64,000 bases of DNA from Antarcticimicrobium sediminis (GCF_004348975.1 NZ_SMFP01000004.1:124001-188000); one strand, 5' to 3'; shown: positions 43,549-54,801, counted from the stretch's first letter. Notes: a model not told the origin generated them from the sequence alone. A program made the numbers and translations.

Positions 43549-44241
43549 CTATAGCAGGGTGTTCACGGTGATTTCCTCGGGGCTGATCCGGGTGGTATAG
43601 ACCAGTTTCTCGACCCCGGCCGCGCGGGCCCGCTCAAACGCCGAGTCATAGACAGGGTCGATGTCGCGGGCCAGATCGAACCGGGTGCAATCCGTGCGCT
43701 GCACCAGATACAGCATTACCGCCCGGTGGCCGGCCCGCACCATGTCGGACAATTCCTCCAGATGTTTGGTGCCGCGCAGGGTTTTGCTGTCGGGAAATTC
43801 GACCAGCCCCGGCACCCGCGAAAGCGTCACCGATTTCACCTCGACATAGGCGTCGGGCAGGCCCGGCTCGCTGAGCAGGAAATCGATGCGGCTCGATTGT
43901 CCATATTTCACCTCGGGTCGTACAGTTCCGTAGGCGGCCAGCGGCGCGATCTGGCGCGCCTCAAGCGCGGCGCGCAGCGCGCGGTTGGGCACCGAGGTGT
44001 CGACCCCGGTAAAGTGGCCATTCTCATGATCGACCAGCCGCCAGCCGAATTTCAGTTTCTTCTTCGGGTCGTCGTTCGGCTCTAGCCAGATTTTCATGCC
44101 GGGCTCGGCCAGACCCAACATCGAGCCGGGATTGGCGCAATGGGCTGTCACCTCGCGTCCGTCGGCAAGGGTGCAATCGGCCAGGAACCGCTTGTAGCGG
44201 CGGATCAGCCGGGCCGGGACAAGAGGGGTTTGAAAGCGCAT
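43549..44241 (-). CDS. sfsA: SfsA family DNA/RNA nuclease
   Basis: A 230-residue member of the SfsA (sugar fermentation stimulation) family, now viewed as a nuclease-fold DNA-binding protein. Blocks are RLIRRYKRFLADCTLADGRE, AHCANPGSMLGLAEPG (typical), SSRIDFLLSEPGLPDAYVEVKSVTL with the PD-(D/E)xK catalytic residues (Asp and EVK), and FPDSKTLRGTKHLEEL. ATG 44241 begins the family N-terminus. It is in line with map, 66 bases apart. Confidence 0.92.
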   Translation of the reverse strand: MRFQTPLVPARLIRRYKRFLADCTLADGREVTAHCANPGSMLGLAEPGMKIWLEPNDDPKKKLKFGWRLVDHENGHFTGVDTSVPNRALRAALEARQIAPLAAYGTVRPEVKYGQSSRIDFLLSEPGLPDAYVEVKSVTLSRVPGLVEFPDSKTLRGTKHLEELSDMVRAGHRAVMLYLVQRTDCTRFDLARDIDPVYDSAFERARAAGVEKLVYTTRISPEEITVNTLL

Positions 44242-44303
44242 GAAACCCGGCCTATACCTGCCGACGCGGCCCTTCAAGACCGCGAAACGAGGGAAGGGGC
44301 ACC

Positions 44304-45026
44304 ATGGCTAATCCAACTGCCGCAATGCTTGTGATCGGGGATGAAATCCTGTCCGGGCGTACGCGCGACTCTAACATGTATTTCCTTGCTGGCGAACTCA
44401 CCAAACATGGGATCGACCTGAAAGAGGTGCGCGTGGTCAACGACGACGCGCCGGCGATCATTAATGCCGTGCAGGCGCTGTCGGCGCGCTTTGACCACGT
44501 CTTTACCAGCGGCGGGATCGGCCCCACCCATGACGACATCACCGCCGATTGCATCGCAGCGGCCTTTGACGCGCATATTGACGTGCGCGCCGATGCCCGC
44601 GCGCTGCTTGAGGCGCATTACAAGGCCACGGGGCTGGAGCTGAATACGGCGCGGCTGCGTATGGCGCGCATCCCGGACGGGGCGGTGTTGATCGACAACC
44701 CGGTGTCTACCGCGCCCGGATTCACGATCGAAAACGTGCATGTCATGGCCGGTGTTCCGGCGGTGTTCGAAGCGATGGTGGCGGGCCTGCTGCCGACGCT
44801 GATCGGCGGTGCGCCGCTCATGTCGCAAAGCGTGCGGGTGATGCGCGGCGAGGGCGAGATTGCCGGAACGCTGGGCGCGCTGGCGGCAGAGTTCTCGGAC
44901 CTGTCGATCGGCTGTTACCCGTTCCATACAGACGGGGTGTACGGCGCCAATATCGTCGTGCGCGGCAGCGATGGCGCAAGGGTGAATGCCGCTGTGACCC
45001 GTCTTTCGCAGGAGCTGGATGTATGA
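44304..45026 (+). CDS. Competence/damage-inducible CinA-type (MoaB/Mog domain) protein
   Basis: A 240-residue protein with the MoCF_biosynth domain: AMLVIGDEILSGRTRDSNMY (residues 7-26), VFTSGGIGPTHDDITADCIA (about 66-85) and VHVMAGVPAVFEAMV. It is the N-terminal CinA domain without the C-terminal deamidase (PncC). Possible roles are ADP-ribose pyrophosphatase or molybdopterin binding; sequence does not decide. It starts a run of four coupled genes (44304-47279). Confidence 0.88.
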   Translation: MANPTAAMLVIGDEILSGRTRDSNMYFLAGELTKHGIDLKEVRVVNDDAPAIINAVQALSARFDHVFTSGGIGPTHDDITADCIAAAFDAHIDVRADARALLEAHYKATGLELNTARLRMARIPDGAVLIDNPVSTAPGFTIENVHVMAGVPAVFEAMVAGLLPTLIGGAPLMSQSVRVMRGEGEIAGTLGALAAEFSDLSIGCYPFHTDGVYGANIVVRGSDGARVNAAVTRLSQELDV

Positions 45027-45763
45027 GCGTTGAAACCGCCCCCTGGCTGTTCGATGTGATCGACGGCACATGGCCGGCTGCCAGTTATCACGAACAGGGG
45101 CCTTGGCTTTTGCGCACGGGGCAGGGCGGCGGCAGTCGGGTGTCGGCAGCCTCGGCCGAGCGGCCGGTGGACGACAACGAGATCACGGCAGCGGAAGAGG
45201 CGATGCGCGCAATGGATCAGCGCCCGCTTTTCATGATCCGCCCGGGGGATGACGCCCTTGATGCGCAGCTGCAGGCGCGCGGCTATGCGATCAAGGATCC
45301 GGTGACGGCCTATGCCTGTCCGGTGGCGCAACTCACCGATGTCGCGATGCCACGGGTAACCGTGCTGGAGGTCTGGGAGCCGCTGGCAATCATGCGCGAG
45401 ATCTGGGCCGAGGCCGGGATCGGACCGGCGCGTCTGGCGGTGATGGCCCGCGCCGAGGGGCCCCGGACCGGGCTTTTGGCGCGCTTCAATGACAAGCCGG
45501 GCGGCGCCGCTTTTGTCGCCATCCACACCGGCGTGGCGATGGTGCACGCGCTGGAGATCCTGCCGCATCAGCGCCAGCAGGGGCTCGGCAAATGGATGAT
45601 GCGCGGCGCGGCCCATTGGGCGGCAAAACAGGGGGCCGATACGCTCGCCGTGGTTTGCACGCGGGAAAATGACGCGGCGAATGCCTTGTATTCCGGTCTT
45701 GGGATGTCCGTAGTGGGCCAGTATCACTACCGCATCTTGCAAGGGGAGGAGACCCGCACATGA
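45023..45763 (+). CDS. GNAT family N-acetyltransferase
   Basis: A 246-residue acetyl-CoA-dependent transferase. The GNAT core is in the C-terminal half: ALEILPHQRQQGLGKWMMRGAAHWA (acetyl-CoA loop Q-x-x-G-x-G, about residue 186) followed by TRENDAANALYSGLGMSVVG. The N-terminal half (WLFDVIDGTWPAASYHEQGP) is a variable domain. The substrate is unknown. It overlaps genes on both sides by four bases. Confidence 0.85.
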   Translation: MSVETAPWLFDVIDGTWPAASYHEQGPWLLRTGQGGGSRVSAASAERPVDDNEITAAEEAMRAMDQRPLFMIRPGDDALDAQLQARGYAIKDPVTAYACPVAQLTDVAMPRVTVLEVWEPLAIMREIWAEAGIGPARLAVMARAEGPRTGLLARFNDKPGGAAFVAIHTGVAMVHALEILPHQRQQGLGKWMMRGAAHWAAKQGADTLAVVCTRENDAANALYSGLGMSVVGQYHYRILQGEETRT

Positions 45764-46332
45764 CCGACAGCAGACCACCTACCGCACTTGACCTACCGAT
45801 GGTCGACCCGCTGCCCGAGGACACCCAGAAATATTTCGATATCTGCACCGAAAAGCTGGGGCTGATCCCCAACGTGCTCAAGGCCAACGCGTTCGACATC
45901 GACAAGCTGAATGCCTTTAGCGGCATCTATAACGACCTGATGCTGGCCAAGAGCGGGCTGAGCAAGCTGGAACGCGAGATGATCGCGGTCGTGGTGTCCT
46001 CGATCAACCGCTGTTTCTATTGCATCGTGGCCCATGGGGCGGCGGTGCGGCAGTTGTCGGGCGATCCGATGCTGGGAGAGATGCTGGCGATCAACTACCG
46101 GGTTGCGGATCTGGACCCGCGCCAGCGCGCGATGCTGGATTTCGCGGCCAAGATGACAACCGAAAGCTACACCATCGAGGAAGATGACCGTCAGGTATTG
46201 CGCGATGTGGGCTGTTCCGACCGCGATATCTGGGACATCGCCAACGTCGCCGGGTTCTTCAACATGACCAACCGTGTGGCCAGCGCCACCGCCATGTGGC
46301 CCAACGACGGATATCACAAGCAATCCAGATGA
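45760..46332 (+). CDS. AhpD-like peroxidase-related protein
   Basis: A 190-residue carboxymuconolactone decarboxylase/AhpD-family protein. The redox CxxC with its His is seen in SSINRCFYCIVAHGAAVRQL (about residues 81-100). It is predicted to be an alkylhydroperoxidase-type thiol enzyme; family members are often annotated 'peroxidase-related enzyme'. No AhpC is adjacent. It is translationally coupled to the GNAT gene before and the OmpA-type gene after it. Confidence 0.9.
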   Translation: MTDSRPPTALDLPMVDPLPEDTQKYFDICTEKLGLIPNVLKANAFDIDKLNAFSGIYNDLMLAKSGLSKLEREMIAVVVSSINRCFYCIVAHGAAVRQLSGDPMLGEMLAINYRVADLDPRQRAMLDFAAKMTTESYTIEEDDRQVLRDVGCSDRDIWDIANVAGFFNMTNRVASATAMWPNDGYHKQSR

Positions 46333-47279
46333 TACGGGCCGTCGCCCTCTGCACCCTTCTCACCGCCTGTCCGGCGGTGGCGTTGGAGCTCCCGCAGGGG
46401 GCGCGGCTTCTGTCCGAGCGGGTCTCGCCGTTCGACAGCTATGCTCTGCCGCGTGCGGCGTTTGTGGGCGATGGAGTGCCCGCGCAGATATTCGAGGGCC
46501 AGGTCGAGCGCCGCACATGGCGCATGGAAGGTGGGCCGTTCGCACCGCTGCAGCTGTTGGCGCCGCTGCGCGATCAGCTTGCGGCGCGCGGCTATGAGAT
46601 CCTGTTTGAATGCCGGGCGCAGGGCTGTGGCGGATTCGATTTCCGCTTCGGGACCGAAATTGCCCCGGCTCCGCATATGCATGTGGATATTGGCAATTTT
46701 CGCTTTCTTTCGGCCATCCGCAAGGGTGACGAGGCGTTGAGCCTGCTGGTCAGCAGCACCGGCAGAAGCTCCTATATTCAGGAGATTCATGTCGTGCCCG
46801 TCGCGCCTGCGGCGGAGGGTGCGGTGCAAGACGCGCTGCAACCGCCGGTCGCAGGACTGGTGCCGGATGAGGCGTTGCCGGGGGCGAGCGCATTGGGCAA
46901 CGCCGTGAGTGACGCGCTTTTGTCGCGCGGTCATATTCTTCTTGGGGATCTGGATTTCGGCACCGGTGCCAATGCGCTGGGGCCGCCGGGCAGCTATGAC
47001 ACGCTGGCCGGAATTGCCGCCTTTCTGGCCGCCAACCCGAGCTACCGGATCGTTCTGGTTGGTCATACCGACAGCGTCGGCGGGCTGGCGGCGAATATCA
47101 CGCTGTCGAAACGGCGGGCCGAAACCGTGCGGGACCGCCTTGTCAGCGCATATGCGGTGGCGCCGGACCGGGTTGAGGCCGAGGGGGTGGGATATCTGGG
47201 GCCGATCGCCTCGAATCTTACAGCTGAGGGGCGCGAAAAGAACCGCCGGGTCGAGGCGATGGTGCTGCCGTTGAAGTGA
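46329..47279 (+). CDS. OmpA family protein with signal peptide
   Basis: A 316-residue exported protein. The signal is MIRAVALCTLLTACPAVA; the Cys at 14 sits in LLTAC, so it could be a lipoprotein, though the region after it looks like a type I cleavage site (AVALEL). The C-terminal peptidoglycan-binding domain has VLVGHTDSVGGLAANITLSKRRAETVRDRL and the SNLTAEGREKNRRVE block. The N-terminal half (residues 20-190) is of unknown type and has two cysteines (FECRAQGCGG). The gene ends a coupled run. Confidence 0.88.
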   Translation: MIRAVALCTLLTACPAVALELPQGARLLSERVSPFDSYALPRAAFVGDGVPAQIFEGQVERRTWRMEGGPFAPLQLLAPLRDQLAARGYEILFECRAQGCGGFDFRFGTEIAPAPHMHVDIGNFRFLSAIRKGDEALSLLVSSTGRSSYIQEIHVVPVAPAAEGAVQDALQPPVAGLVPDEALPGASALGNAVSDALLSRGHILLGDLDFGTGANALGPPGSYDTLAGIAAFLAANPSYRIVLVGHTDSVGGLAANITLSKRRAETVRDRLVSAYAVAPDRVEAEGVGYLGPIASNLTAEGREKNRRVEAMVLPLK

Positions 47280-47283
47280 CATG

Positions 47284-47312
47284 AAAAAAGCCCCCGTGCG
47301 GAGCACGGGGGC
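47284..47312 (-). terminator. Rho-independent terminator of the LysR gene
   Basis: On the minus strand a 10-bp stem (47312-47303 with 47299-47290) around a 3-base loop is followed by six T (complement of 47289-47284). It lies 34 bases after the LysR stop and five bases beyond the end of the convergent OmpA-type gene. Confidence 0.92.
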
Positions 47313-47346
47313 AGGCAAGTTGCCAAGGGAAGCAACATGAAACTTG

Positions 47347-48252
47347 TTACCACTCGGTCGGGCCCTTGTCGGCAAAGGCATGAACCAGAAAGTCGATGAA
47401 GGCGCGAACCTTGGGCTGGGTAAAACGACCCGGCGGATAGACCGCGTAAACGCCCAGCATCTCGACCGGGAGGGTGGGCATCGCATCCTCGACCAGCCCT
47501 TCCTCCATCGCTTGCGCATAGAGATAGCTGGGCAGATAGGCGATCCCAAGGCCCGAGATCGCGGCGTTGAGCAGCGATTGCCCGTCATTGACGCTGAGCC
47601 AGCCGGCGGTGCGCACCTGCCGCTTTTCGCCCGAGGGCGCGGTCAGCTTCCAGACATTACCGCTCGACTGGCTGGAATAATGCAGCAGCTTGTGCGTGTT
47701 GAGATCGTCGATCTTCTGCGGGCGGCCGAATTTCTGGATATATCCCGGGCTGGCGACCAGTCGTTTGGTGGTCTCGGTCAGCTTGCGGGCGCGCAGCGAG
47801 CTATCCTCCAACTCGCCAATGCGGATCGCGAGGTCAAAGCCTTCGCTGATCAGTTCCACATAGCGGTTGTTCAGCACCATATTGACGGTGATGTCGGGGA
47901 AATCGGACAGAAATTCGGACAGGATCGGAGACAAAAGATTGACGCCGAAATCGGTGGCCACGCTGATCCGCAGCAGCCCCGATGGCGCCGATTGCATCGA
48001 GGTGACAAGCGCGTCGGCTTCGCCGGCGTCATTCAGCACCCGGCGGGCACGGTCGTAATAGGCCAAGCCGATCTCGGTCGGGCTGACGCGGCGCGTGGTG
48101 CGGTTCAACAGCCGTGCGCCCAGCCGCGCCTCGAGGCTGGAGACATGTTTGGACACCGCCGATTTGGAGATACCCATCTTCTTGGCCGCATCGGTGAACC
48201 CTCCTTGGTCCACCACATTGGCAAAGGCTTCCATTTCGGTCAGTCGGTCCAT
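47347..48252 (-). CDS. LysR family transcriptional regulator
   Basis: A 301-residue regulator. The N-terminal helix-turn-helix is AFANVVDQGGFTDAAKKMGISKSAVSKHVS, followed by LEARLGARLLNRTTRRVSPTEIG. The effector domain runs from about residue 90 (GLLRISVATDFGVNLLSPIL). It belongs to the CrgA/DmlR-like group by its N-terminal layout. It is in line with the FadH-like gene upstream of it rather than divergent from a target, so the regulated gene is not evident. Confidence 0.93.
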   Translation of the reverse strand: MDRLTEMEAFANVVDQGGFTDAAKKMGISKSAVSKHVSSLEARLGARLLNRTTRRVSPTEIGLAYYDRARRVLNDAGEADALVTSMQSAPSGLLRISVATDFGVNLLSPILSEFLSDFPDITVNMVLNNRYVELISEGFDLAIRIGELEDSSLRARKLTETTKRLVASPGYIQKFGRPQKIDDLNTHKLLHYSSQSSGNVWKLTAPSGEKRQVRTAGWLSVNDGQSLLNAAISGLGIAYLPSYLYAQAMEEGLVEDAMPTLPVEMLGVYAVYPPGRFTQPKVRAFIDFLVHAFADKGPTEW

Positions 48253-48399
48253 GCCATCATCCTCGGTTCCCAGGTCTCGCTGTCCTCGTTATCCCGCTCA
48301 ATCTGGGCAAGAAGGGGGCAACGATGGGATAATATCGCGGTATTGGCCGGGATCGTTCGGGTCTGGGAAACGGCGGGCGGCTGGGCAGGGGGCGGAATC

Positions 48400-48466
48400 G
48401 GGGGCTCTGCCCCCGTCGCGGCGAGCCGCGACTCCCCCGGAGTATTTGCAGCCAGAAAAAGGGGGG
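48400..48466 (+). repeat. Dispersed intergenic repeat (copy D)
   Basis: Double-hairpin subfamily: GGGGGC-TCT-GCCCCC (48400-48414), GTCGCGG-CGAG-CCGCGAC (48415-48432), then TCCCCCGGAGTATTTGCAGC and CAGAAAAAG. Same order as copies C and F read on their minus strands. It fills most of the 281-base gap between the LysR and FadH-like genes. Confidence 0.8.
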
Positions 48467-48533
48467 GCTGACGGCGCGCTGCGTCTTGGGCGCCCCCTTT
48501 CCCCTTGCGGTGGGGAGAGGGGGGCGCGGGCGG

Positions 48534-50573
<2,040 letters not shown>

Positions 50574-50692
50574 TCAATTTGCGCGCAGGATTGCCTTATT
50601 GCGCTGCTCTGTCACCCCGCAACCCTGCGTCACCCGCTTGCACCGCGCGGTGCAGGCGCTAGACAGGAGGGGCAATTGAGGAGCCGTCAAAA

Positions 50693-51178
50693 ATGACCCC
50701 GGAAGAAATCGCCAAGCTGCCCTATCGCCCTTGTGTCGGCGTCATGCTGATGAATGCCGCTGGACATATCTTTGTCGGCCAGCGCAAGGACCGATTCGAA
50801 GAGGCTTGGCAGATGCCCCAGGGTGGGGTGGAAAAGGGCGAGGCGCCGCGCACCGCCGCCCTGCGCGAGCTGTGGGAGGAGACCGGGGTGACGGCCGATC
50901 TGGTCGAGATCGTCGCCGAAAGCGCGCAGTGGTTGCCCTATGACCTGCCGCACGATCTGGTGCCGCAGATCTGGAAGGGCCGCTATCGTGGGCAGGAGCA
51001 GAAATGGTTTCTGATGCGCTTCCATGGGGACGACGAACAGGTGAACATCGCGACCGAACACCCCGAGTTCAGCACCTGGTGCTGGCAGGACCCGGCGCAT
51101 CTGGTGGAGCGAATCGTGCCCTTCAAGCGTGTGGTCTATGAAAAAGTGGTCGAAGAATTCGCGCCCTATCTGGGCTGA
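50693..51178 (+). CDS. rppH: RNA pyrophosphohydrolase
   Basis: RppH removes pyrophosphate from the 5' end of mRNA and so starts decay. The 161 residues begin near [20 protein letters not shown]. The Nudix box is [23 protein letters not shown] (about residues 43-65; here quoted as its two ends GGVEKGE and ELWEETGV in function). RRxDxxEE-like metal site and the [20 protein letters not shown] block are present. The gene stands alone and is divergent from the FadH-like gene. Confidence 0.94.
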   Translation: MTPEEIAKLPYRPCVGVMLMNAAGHIFVGQRKDRFEEAWQMPQGGVEKGEAPRTAALRELWEETGVTADLVEIVAESAQWLPYDLPHDLVPQIWKGRYRGQEQKWFLMRFHGDDEQVNIATEHPEFSTWCWQDPAHLVERIVPFKRVVYEKVVEEFAPYLG

Positions 51179-51217
51179 GCGCGCGTTTCTCCGGCGTCCG
51201 GTGGACTTAGGGGGATG

Positions 51218-51272
51218 GCGCCGGCGCTGCCGGCGCGATGCCTCCGGCGGGAGTATTTTTGCCAAGAAGAAG
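51218..51272 (+). repeat. Dispersed intergenic repeat (copy E)
   Basis: Single-hairpin subfamily, best-preserved copy. GCGCCGGC-GCT-GCCGGCGC (51218-51236) is followed by ATGCCTCCGGCGGGAGTATT and TTTGCCAAGAAGAAG. CTCC-GGCG-GGAG forms a small second stem directly before TATTTTT. It lies between convergent rppH and a GNAT gene. Confidence 0.85.
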
Positions 51273-51300
51273 CCGGGGCGGGATCATGATCGCGGGGGGC

Positions 51301-51903
51301 TCAGCCTTCGAAGATCGGGATATGGGGCCCGGCCGCGCGTGGAAGATTGCCGCTCAGGCGTGGGTCGGGGGCGATTTCGATCTGTTGGCGCAGCGGTGTG
51401 AATCCGCTGCGACGGTAGAAAGCGAGCGCTCCGGGATGGTCGAGCGTACAGGTATGCAGGTGGAACCGTGCAATCGGGTGCGCCCAGGCCTTTTCGATGG
51501 CGGCGTTCATCATGAACCGACCGGCGCCAGAGCCGATCAGCACCGGGGTGACGCCGAAAAAGGCCAGCTCACAAGCGCCCTTGTCGCGAAAATCCAGCTC
51601 CAGCAGCCCTTCGGCGTGGCCCTGTTTTTCGAGCGCGTAGAGTTCGACTTTGGGATCGCAGAGGATCTTGGAAAGCGCCGCGTCGTCCAGTCCGAGACGC
51701 GAGAACCAGAGCCAGTCCTGACCGCCGACCCGGGTGAACAGGTCGCGGTACCAGTCGGGCGCGGGGGCGTGGATACGGCGCAGGCTGACGCCCTCGGGCG
51801 CCGGCACCGGGCGCGGCGCGGCGGCGGTGCGCATCTCCAGATGCGTCACCACCGAGGCCACCATGCCCGGTGGGACGTCGTAGTCCCCCGGCGTCAGCAC
51901 CAT
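51301..51903 (-). CDS. GNAT family N-acetyltransferase
   Basis: A 200-residue GNAT enzyme. The acetyl-CoA loop is weak but visible in IGSGAGRFMMNAAIEKAW (about residues 128-145), followed by HTCTLDHPGALAFYRRSGFTP, the usual C-terminal GNAT strand-helix. The N-terminus has an extra segment before SLRRIHAPAPDWYRDLFTRV. The start ATG 51903 overlaps the stop of the kinase gene as TGATG, so it is co-translated with it. Substrate unknown. Confidence 0.85.
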   Translation of the reverse strand: MVLTPGDYDVPPGMVASVVTHLEMRTAAAPRPVPAPEGVSLRRIHAPAPDWYRDLFTRVGGQDWLWFSRLGLDDAALSKILCDPKVELYALEKQGHAEGLLELDFRDKGACELAFFGVTPVLIGSGAGRFMMNAAIEKAWAHPIARFHLHTCTLDHPGALAFYRRSGFTPLRQQIEIAPDPRLSGNLPRAAGPHIPIFEG

Positions 51904-52892
51904 CAAAGCAGCCCGGCGTCGCGCAGAAGCTCGGCCACGTTGGTTTCGGGACGCGGGCCGATATGGCTGATCACCTCGCGGGCGCAGACATTGCCGATGC
52001 GGGCGCAGGTTTCCAGATCGCGGTCCGTGGCCATGCCATAGAGGAACCCGGCGGCGAACTGGTCGCCGGCGCCGGTGGCGTCGATGGGTGTGATCCTTTG
52101 CACCGGCACGTCGATGCGCGAGGTGCCCTCCATCACGGTGACGCCGTCGCCCGAGCGGGTGCAGACCACCAGCGGGCAGAGCGCGGCGGTCATCACCAGC
52201 GCATCGTCCAGGTGATCGGTCTGGAACAGCGACTGGATCTCGGCTTCGTTGCCGATCACGAAATCCATCTGGTGTTCGATCAGCGACAGGAAATCGTCGC
52301 GGTGCCGGTCGACGCAGAACGGGTCGGAAATGGCGATGCCGATCTTGCCGCCGCCCTTGTGGCAGTCACGCGCGGCCTCGAGAAAGGCCTCTTTGCCCTT
52401 GTCCTTGTCGAACAGATAGCCCTCAAGGAACATCAGCTCGGCCTTGCCTGCGACCTCGCTGGGCACGTCGTCAGAGCTGAGCTCCGAGGAGATCCCCAGA
52501 TAGGTGTTCATCGAGCGTTCGCCGTCGGGCGAGACAAAGATCATCGAGCGCGAGGTCGGCAGTTCGCCCCCTGCTGCGGGCGGGTTGACGAAATCGACCC
52601 CGTCCTCGTTCATCGCATTGGCGTAAAAGTGGCCCAGCTCATCATCGCGCACCCGGCCGATAAAGGCGGTGTTCAGCCCCAGCGCGCCAGCGCCCGCAAT
52701 GGTGTTGGCGACCGAGCCGCCCGGTGTCTGAACCCGGTTGGTCATCGCGCCATAAAGCAGCTCGGCGCGGTCCTGTTCGACCAGCTGCATGATGCCCTTT
52801 TCAATTCCGTTTCCGGTCAGGAAGGCATCTTCGGTCTGGCTGATGACATCGACGATCGCGTTACCGATCCCGACGAGTTGATAGGTAGTCAT
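51903..52892 (-). CDS. Adenosine kinase (PfkB family)
   Basis: A 329-residue ribokinase-family sugar/nucleoside kinase. N-terminal VGIGNAIVDVISQTEDAFL and TPGGSVANTIAGAGALG bind the ribose. The C-terminal anion hole and catalytic Asp are in ITPIDATGAGDQFAAGFLYG (about residues 268-287). The middle block DPFCVDRHRDDFLSLIEHQM and DFVIGNEAEIQSLF is characteristic of proteobacterial adenosine kinases. ATG 52892 overlaps the nth stop. The order is nth-kinase-GNAT. Confidence 0.9.
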   Translation of the reverse strand: MTTYQLVGIGNAIVDVISQTEDAFLTGNGIEKGIMQLVEQDRAELLYGAMTNRVQTPGGSVANTIAGAGALGLNTAFIGRVRDDELGHFYANAMNEDGVDFVNPPAAGGELPTSRSMIFVSPDGERSMNTYLGISSELSSDDVPSEVAGKAELMFLEGYLFDKDKGKEAFLEAARDCHKGGGKIGIAISDPFCVDRHRDDFLSLIEHQMDFVIGNEAEIQSLFQTDHLDDALVMTAALCPLVVCTRSGDGVTVMEGTSRIDVPVQRITPIDATGAGDQFAAGFLYGMATDRDLETCARIGNVCAREVISHIGPRPETNVAELLRDAGLL

Positions 52893-53533
52893 AGATTTTT
52901 GTCCTCGAATTGGCACAGGTCGCGGATGAGGCAGGTGCCGCACAGCGGTTTGCGCGCCTTGCAGTGATAGCGGCCATGTAGAATCAGCCAGTGATGCGCG
53001 TGCTGCTGAAAATCCACCGGCACGTTGTCTTCGATGGCGCGTTCGACCGCGTCCACGGTTTTGCCCGGGCAGAGGCCAGTGCGGTTGCCGACGCGGAAAA
53101 TATGGGTATCCACAGCCTGAGCGGGATAGTGCCACCACATGTTCAGCACCACATTGGCGGTTTTGCGTCCCACCCCCGGTAGCGATTGCAGCGCGGCGCG
53201 GGAATTGGGCACCACGCCGTCATAATCCTCGACCAGAATGCGGCTGAGTTTGATCACGTTCTTGGCCTTGTTGCGGAACAGGCCGATGGTCTTGATATGC
53301 TCGATCAGACGCTCTTCGCCGAGATCGAGCATCTTTTGCGGTGTGTCGGCGATTGGGAACAGATCCCGCGTGGCCTTGTTGACGCCCGCGTCGGTCGCCT
53401 GCGCGCTGAGCGCCACGGCAACCACGAGGGTATAGGCGTTGACATGGTCCAGTTCGCCCCGGGGTTCGGGTTCGCGGGCCTGAAACCGGGTAAAGATCTC
53501 GCGGATCGTATGGTAATCGAGCTGTTTTGCCAT
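52889..53533 (-). CDS. nth: Endonuclease III
   Basis: A DNA glycosylase/AP lyase that removes oxidised pyrimidines. The 214 residues carry the helix-hairpin-helix ALQSLPGVGRKTANVVLN (about residues 114-131, catalytic Lys), the Asp in AVDTHIFRVGNR, and the cluster cysteines C-x6-C-x2-C-x5-C in CKARKPLCGTCLIRDLC. It is divergent from the Ada-like gene at 53646; the two make a small repair locus. Confidence 0.96.
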   Translation of the reverse strand: MAKQLDYHTIREIFTRFQAREPEPRGELDHVNAYTLVVAVALSAQATDAGVNKATRDLFPIADTPQKMLDLGEERLIEHIKTIGLFRNKAKNVIKLSRILVEDYDGVVPNSRAALQSLPGVGRKTANVVLNMWWHYPAQAVDTHIFRVGNRTGLCPGKTVDAVERAIEDNVPVDFQQHAHHWLILHGRYHCKARKPLCGTCLIRDLCQFEDKNL

Positions 53534-53645
53534 CCGGGTCTTAATGCCGTGCGCGGCGGCGTGGCGCAACGTGAAAGCGCAGGAAACGGGTCGCATCGGT
53601 GCATCGCTGCCCCTAGGTTGGGCGGATCGGAATGGAGTGTTGGCG

Positions 53646-54533
53646 ATGGGTGAGGGCGACAACGAACAGGGCTATCATTTCAACGTGATGCGTCGGGCGA
53701 TCGCGGTGATTGATGAGCACCAGCAAGACGGCGGCGAGACGCTGTCGCTGGAGGCGCTGGCGGCGGCGATGGAGATGAGCCCGGCGCATTTCCAGCGGCT
53801 GTTCTCGCGCTGGGTCGGGGTGTCGCCGAAACGCTATCAACAGTACCTGCGGCTGGGCCATGCCAAGGCGCTGCTGCGCGATCGGTTCACCACGCTGGAC
53901 ACCGCCCATGCGGTTGGGATGTCGGGCAGCGGCCGGCTGCACGATCTGTTCCTGCGGTGGGAGGCGATGAGCCCCGGCGAGTATGCGCGCCACGGGGCTG
54001 GGCTGGTGATCATGTGGGGGTGGTTCGACAGTCCGTTTGGTCCGGCGCTGGCGATGGGCACGGACAAGGGGCTGTGCGGTCTTGCCTTTTCGGCCGAGAC
54101 CGGACCCGAGGCCGCGATGGCGGACCTGCGCGGGCGCTGGCCCGAAGCGGAGTTCGTCGAAGACCCCGCGGCCTTGGCGCCATTGGTCACGGCGGTCTTT
54201 GAGCAGCGAGGCGAGACCGCGTTGCACATGATCGGCTCGCCGCTTCAGATCAAGGTTTGGGAGGCGCTGTTGCGCATCCCCTCCGGTCAGGTTTCGACCT
54301 ATTCCGAGATTGCCCAGTCGATCGGCCTGCCCCGCGCGGTGCGGGCGGTGGGCACGGCCGTGGGGCGCAATCCGGTGAGCTGGCTGATCCCCTGCCACCG
54401 TGCGCTGCGCAAATCCGGGGGGCTGGGCGGCTATCACTGGGGGGTGCCGGTCAAGCGCGCCATGTTGGCCTATGAGGCGGCCCGGGCCGAGGAGGGATCT
54501 GAGCGGCGGGAGGGGGCGGTCGCCGGTTCCTGA
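53646..54533 (+). CDS. Ada-like bifunctional HTH regulator / methylated-DNA cysteine methyltransferase
   Basis: A 295-residue protein. Residues about 10-115 are an AraC-type DNA-binding domain (LSLEALAAAMEMSPAHFQRL; FTTLDTAHAVGMSGSGRLHD). Residues about 125-285 are an O6-methylguanine methyltransferase with the acceptor Cys250 in SWLIPCHRALRKSGGLGGY. The N-terminal zinc domain of E. coli Ada is absent, so methyl-phosphotriester sensing is not expected in the usual way. ATG 53646 begins the HTH region. It is divergent from nth. Confidence 0.93.
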   Translation: MGEGDNEQGYHFNVMRRAIAVIDEHQQDGGETLSLEALAAAMEMSPAHFQRLFSRWVGVSPKRYQQYLRLGHAKALLRDRFTTLDTAHAVGMSGSGRLHDLFLRWEAMSPGEYARHGAGLVIMWGWFDSPFGPALAMGTDKGLCGLAFSAETGPEAAMADLRGRWPEAEFVEDPAALAPLVTAVFEQRGETALHMIGSPLQIKVWEALLRIPSGQVSTYSEIAQSIGLPRAVRAVGTAVGRNPVSWLIPCHRALRKSGGLGGYHWGVPVKRAMLAYEAARAEEGSERREGAVAGS

Positions 54534-54702
54534 CCGCTGCACAGGCCGGAGGTCGGGTGGCAAACGGCCCTGACCGGCCCCTTGCCGAAAAGGTGACGCC
54601 GCTGTGCGGGAGGTGGTGTGGGCGGGCGGTTTGTCTGCACCTTTATGGGCTTCAAGGTGGATGGAAATGCGCGGCAATCCGCCGAGCCGGAGGGCGCAGT
54701 GC

Positions 54703-54733
54703 TTGAGTGACGGCACCGCGCCTCTGATATAGT
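54703..54733 (+). promoter_or_regulatory. Possible promoter of the OmpA lipoprotein gene
   Basis: TTGAGT (54703-54708) and TATAGT (54728-54733) are separated by 19 bases, slightly wide, in the 268-base gap before the lipoprotein gene. I see nothing else of note in that gap. Confidence 0.3.
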
Positions 54734-54801
54734 ATGGCAGGATATTCAACCGCGTGGGTCCAAACCCCGAAGCGCGCAAAATGAGAGCAAGAGGCAACTT
54801 G

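Noticed and set aside
45023-47279. A conserved defence or toxin operon made of the CinA, GNAT, AhpD and OmpA genes
   Set aside because: The genes overlap, but each belongs to a common housekeeping or stress family. Nothing points to defence.
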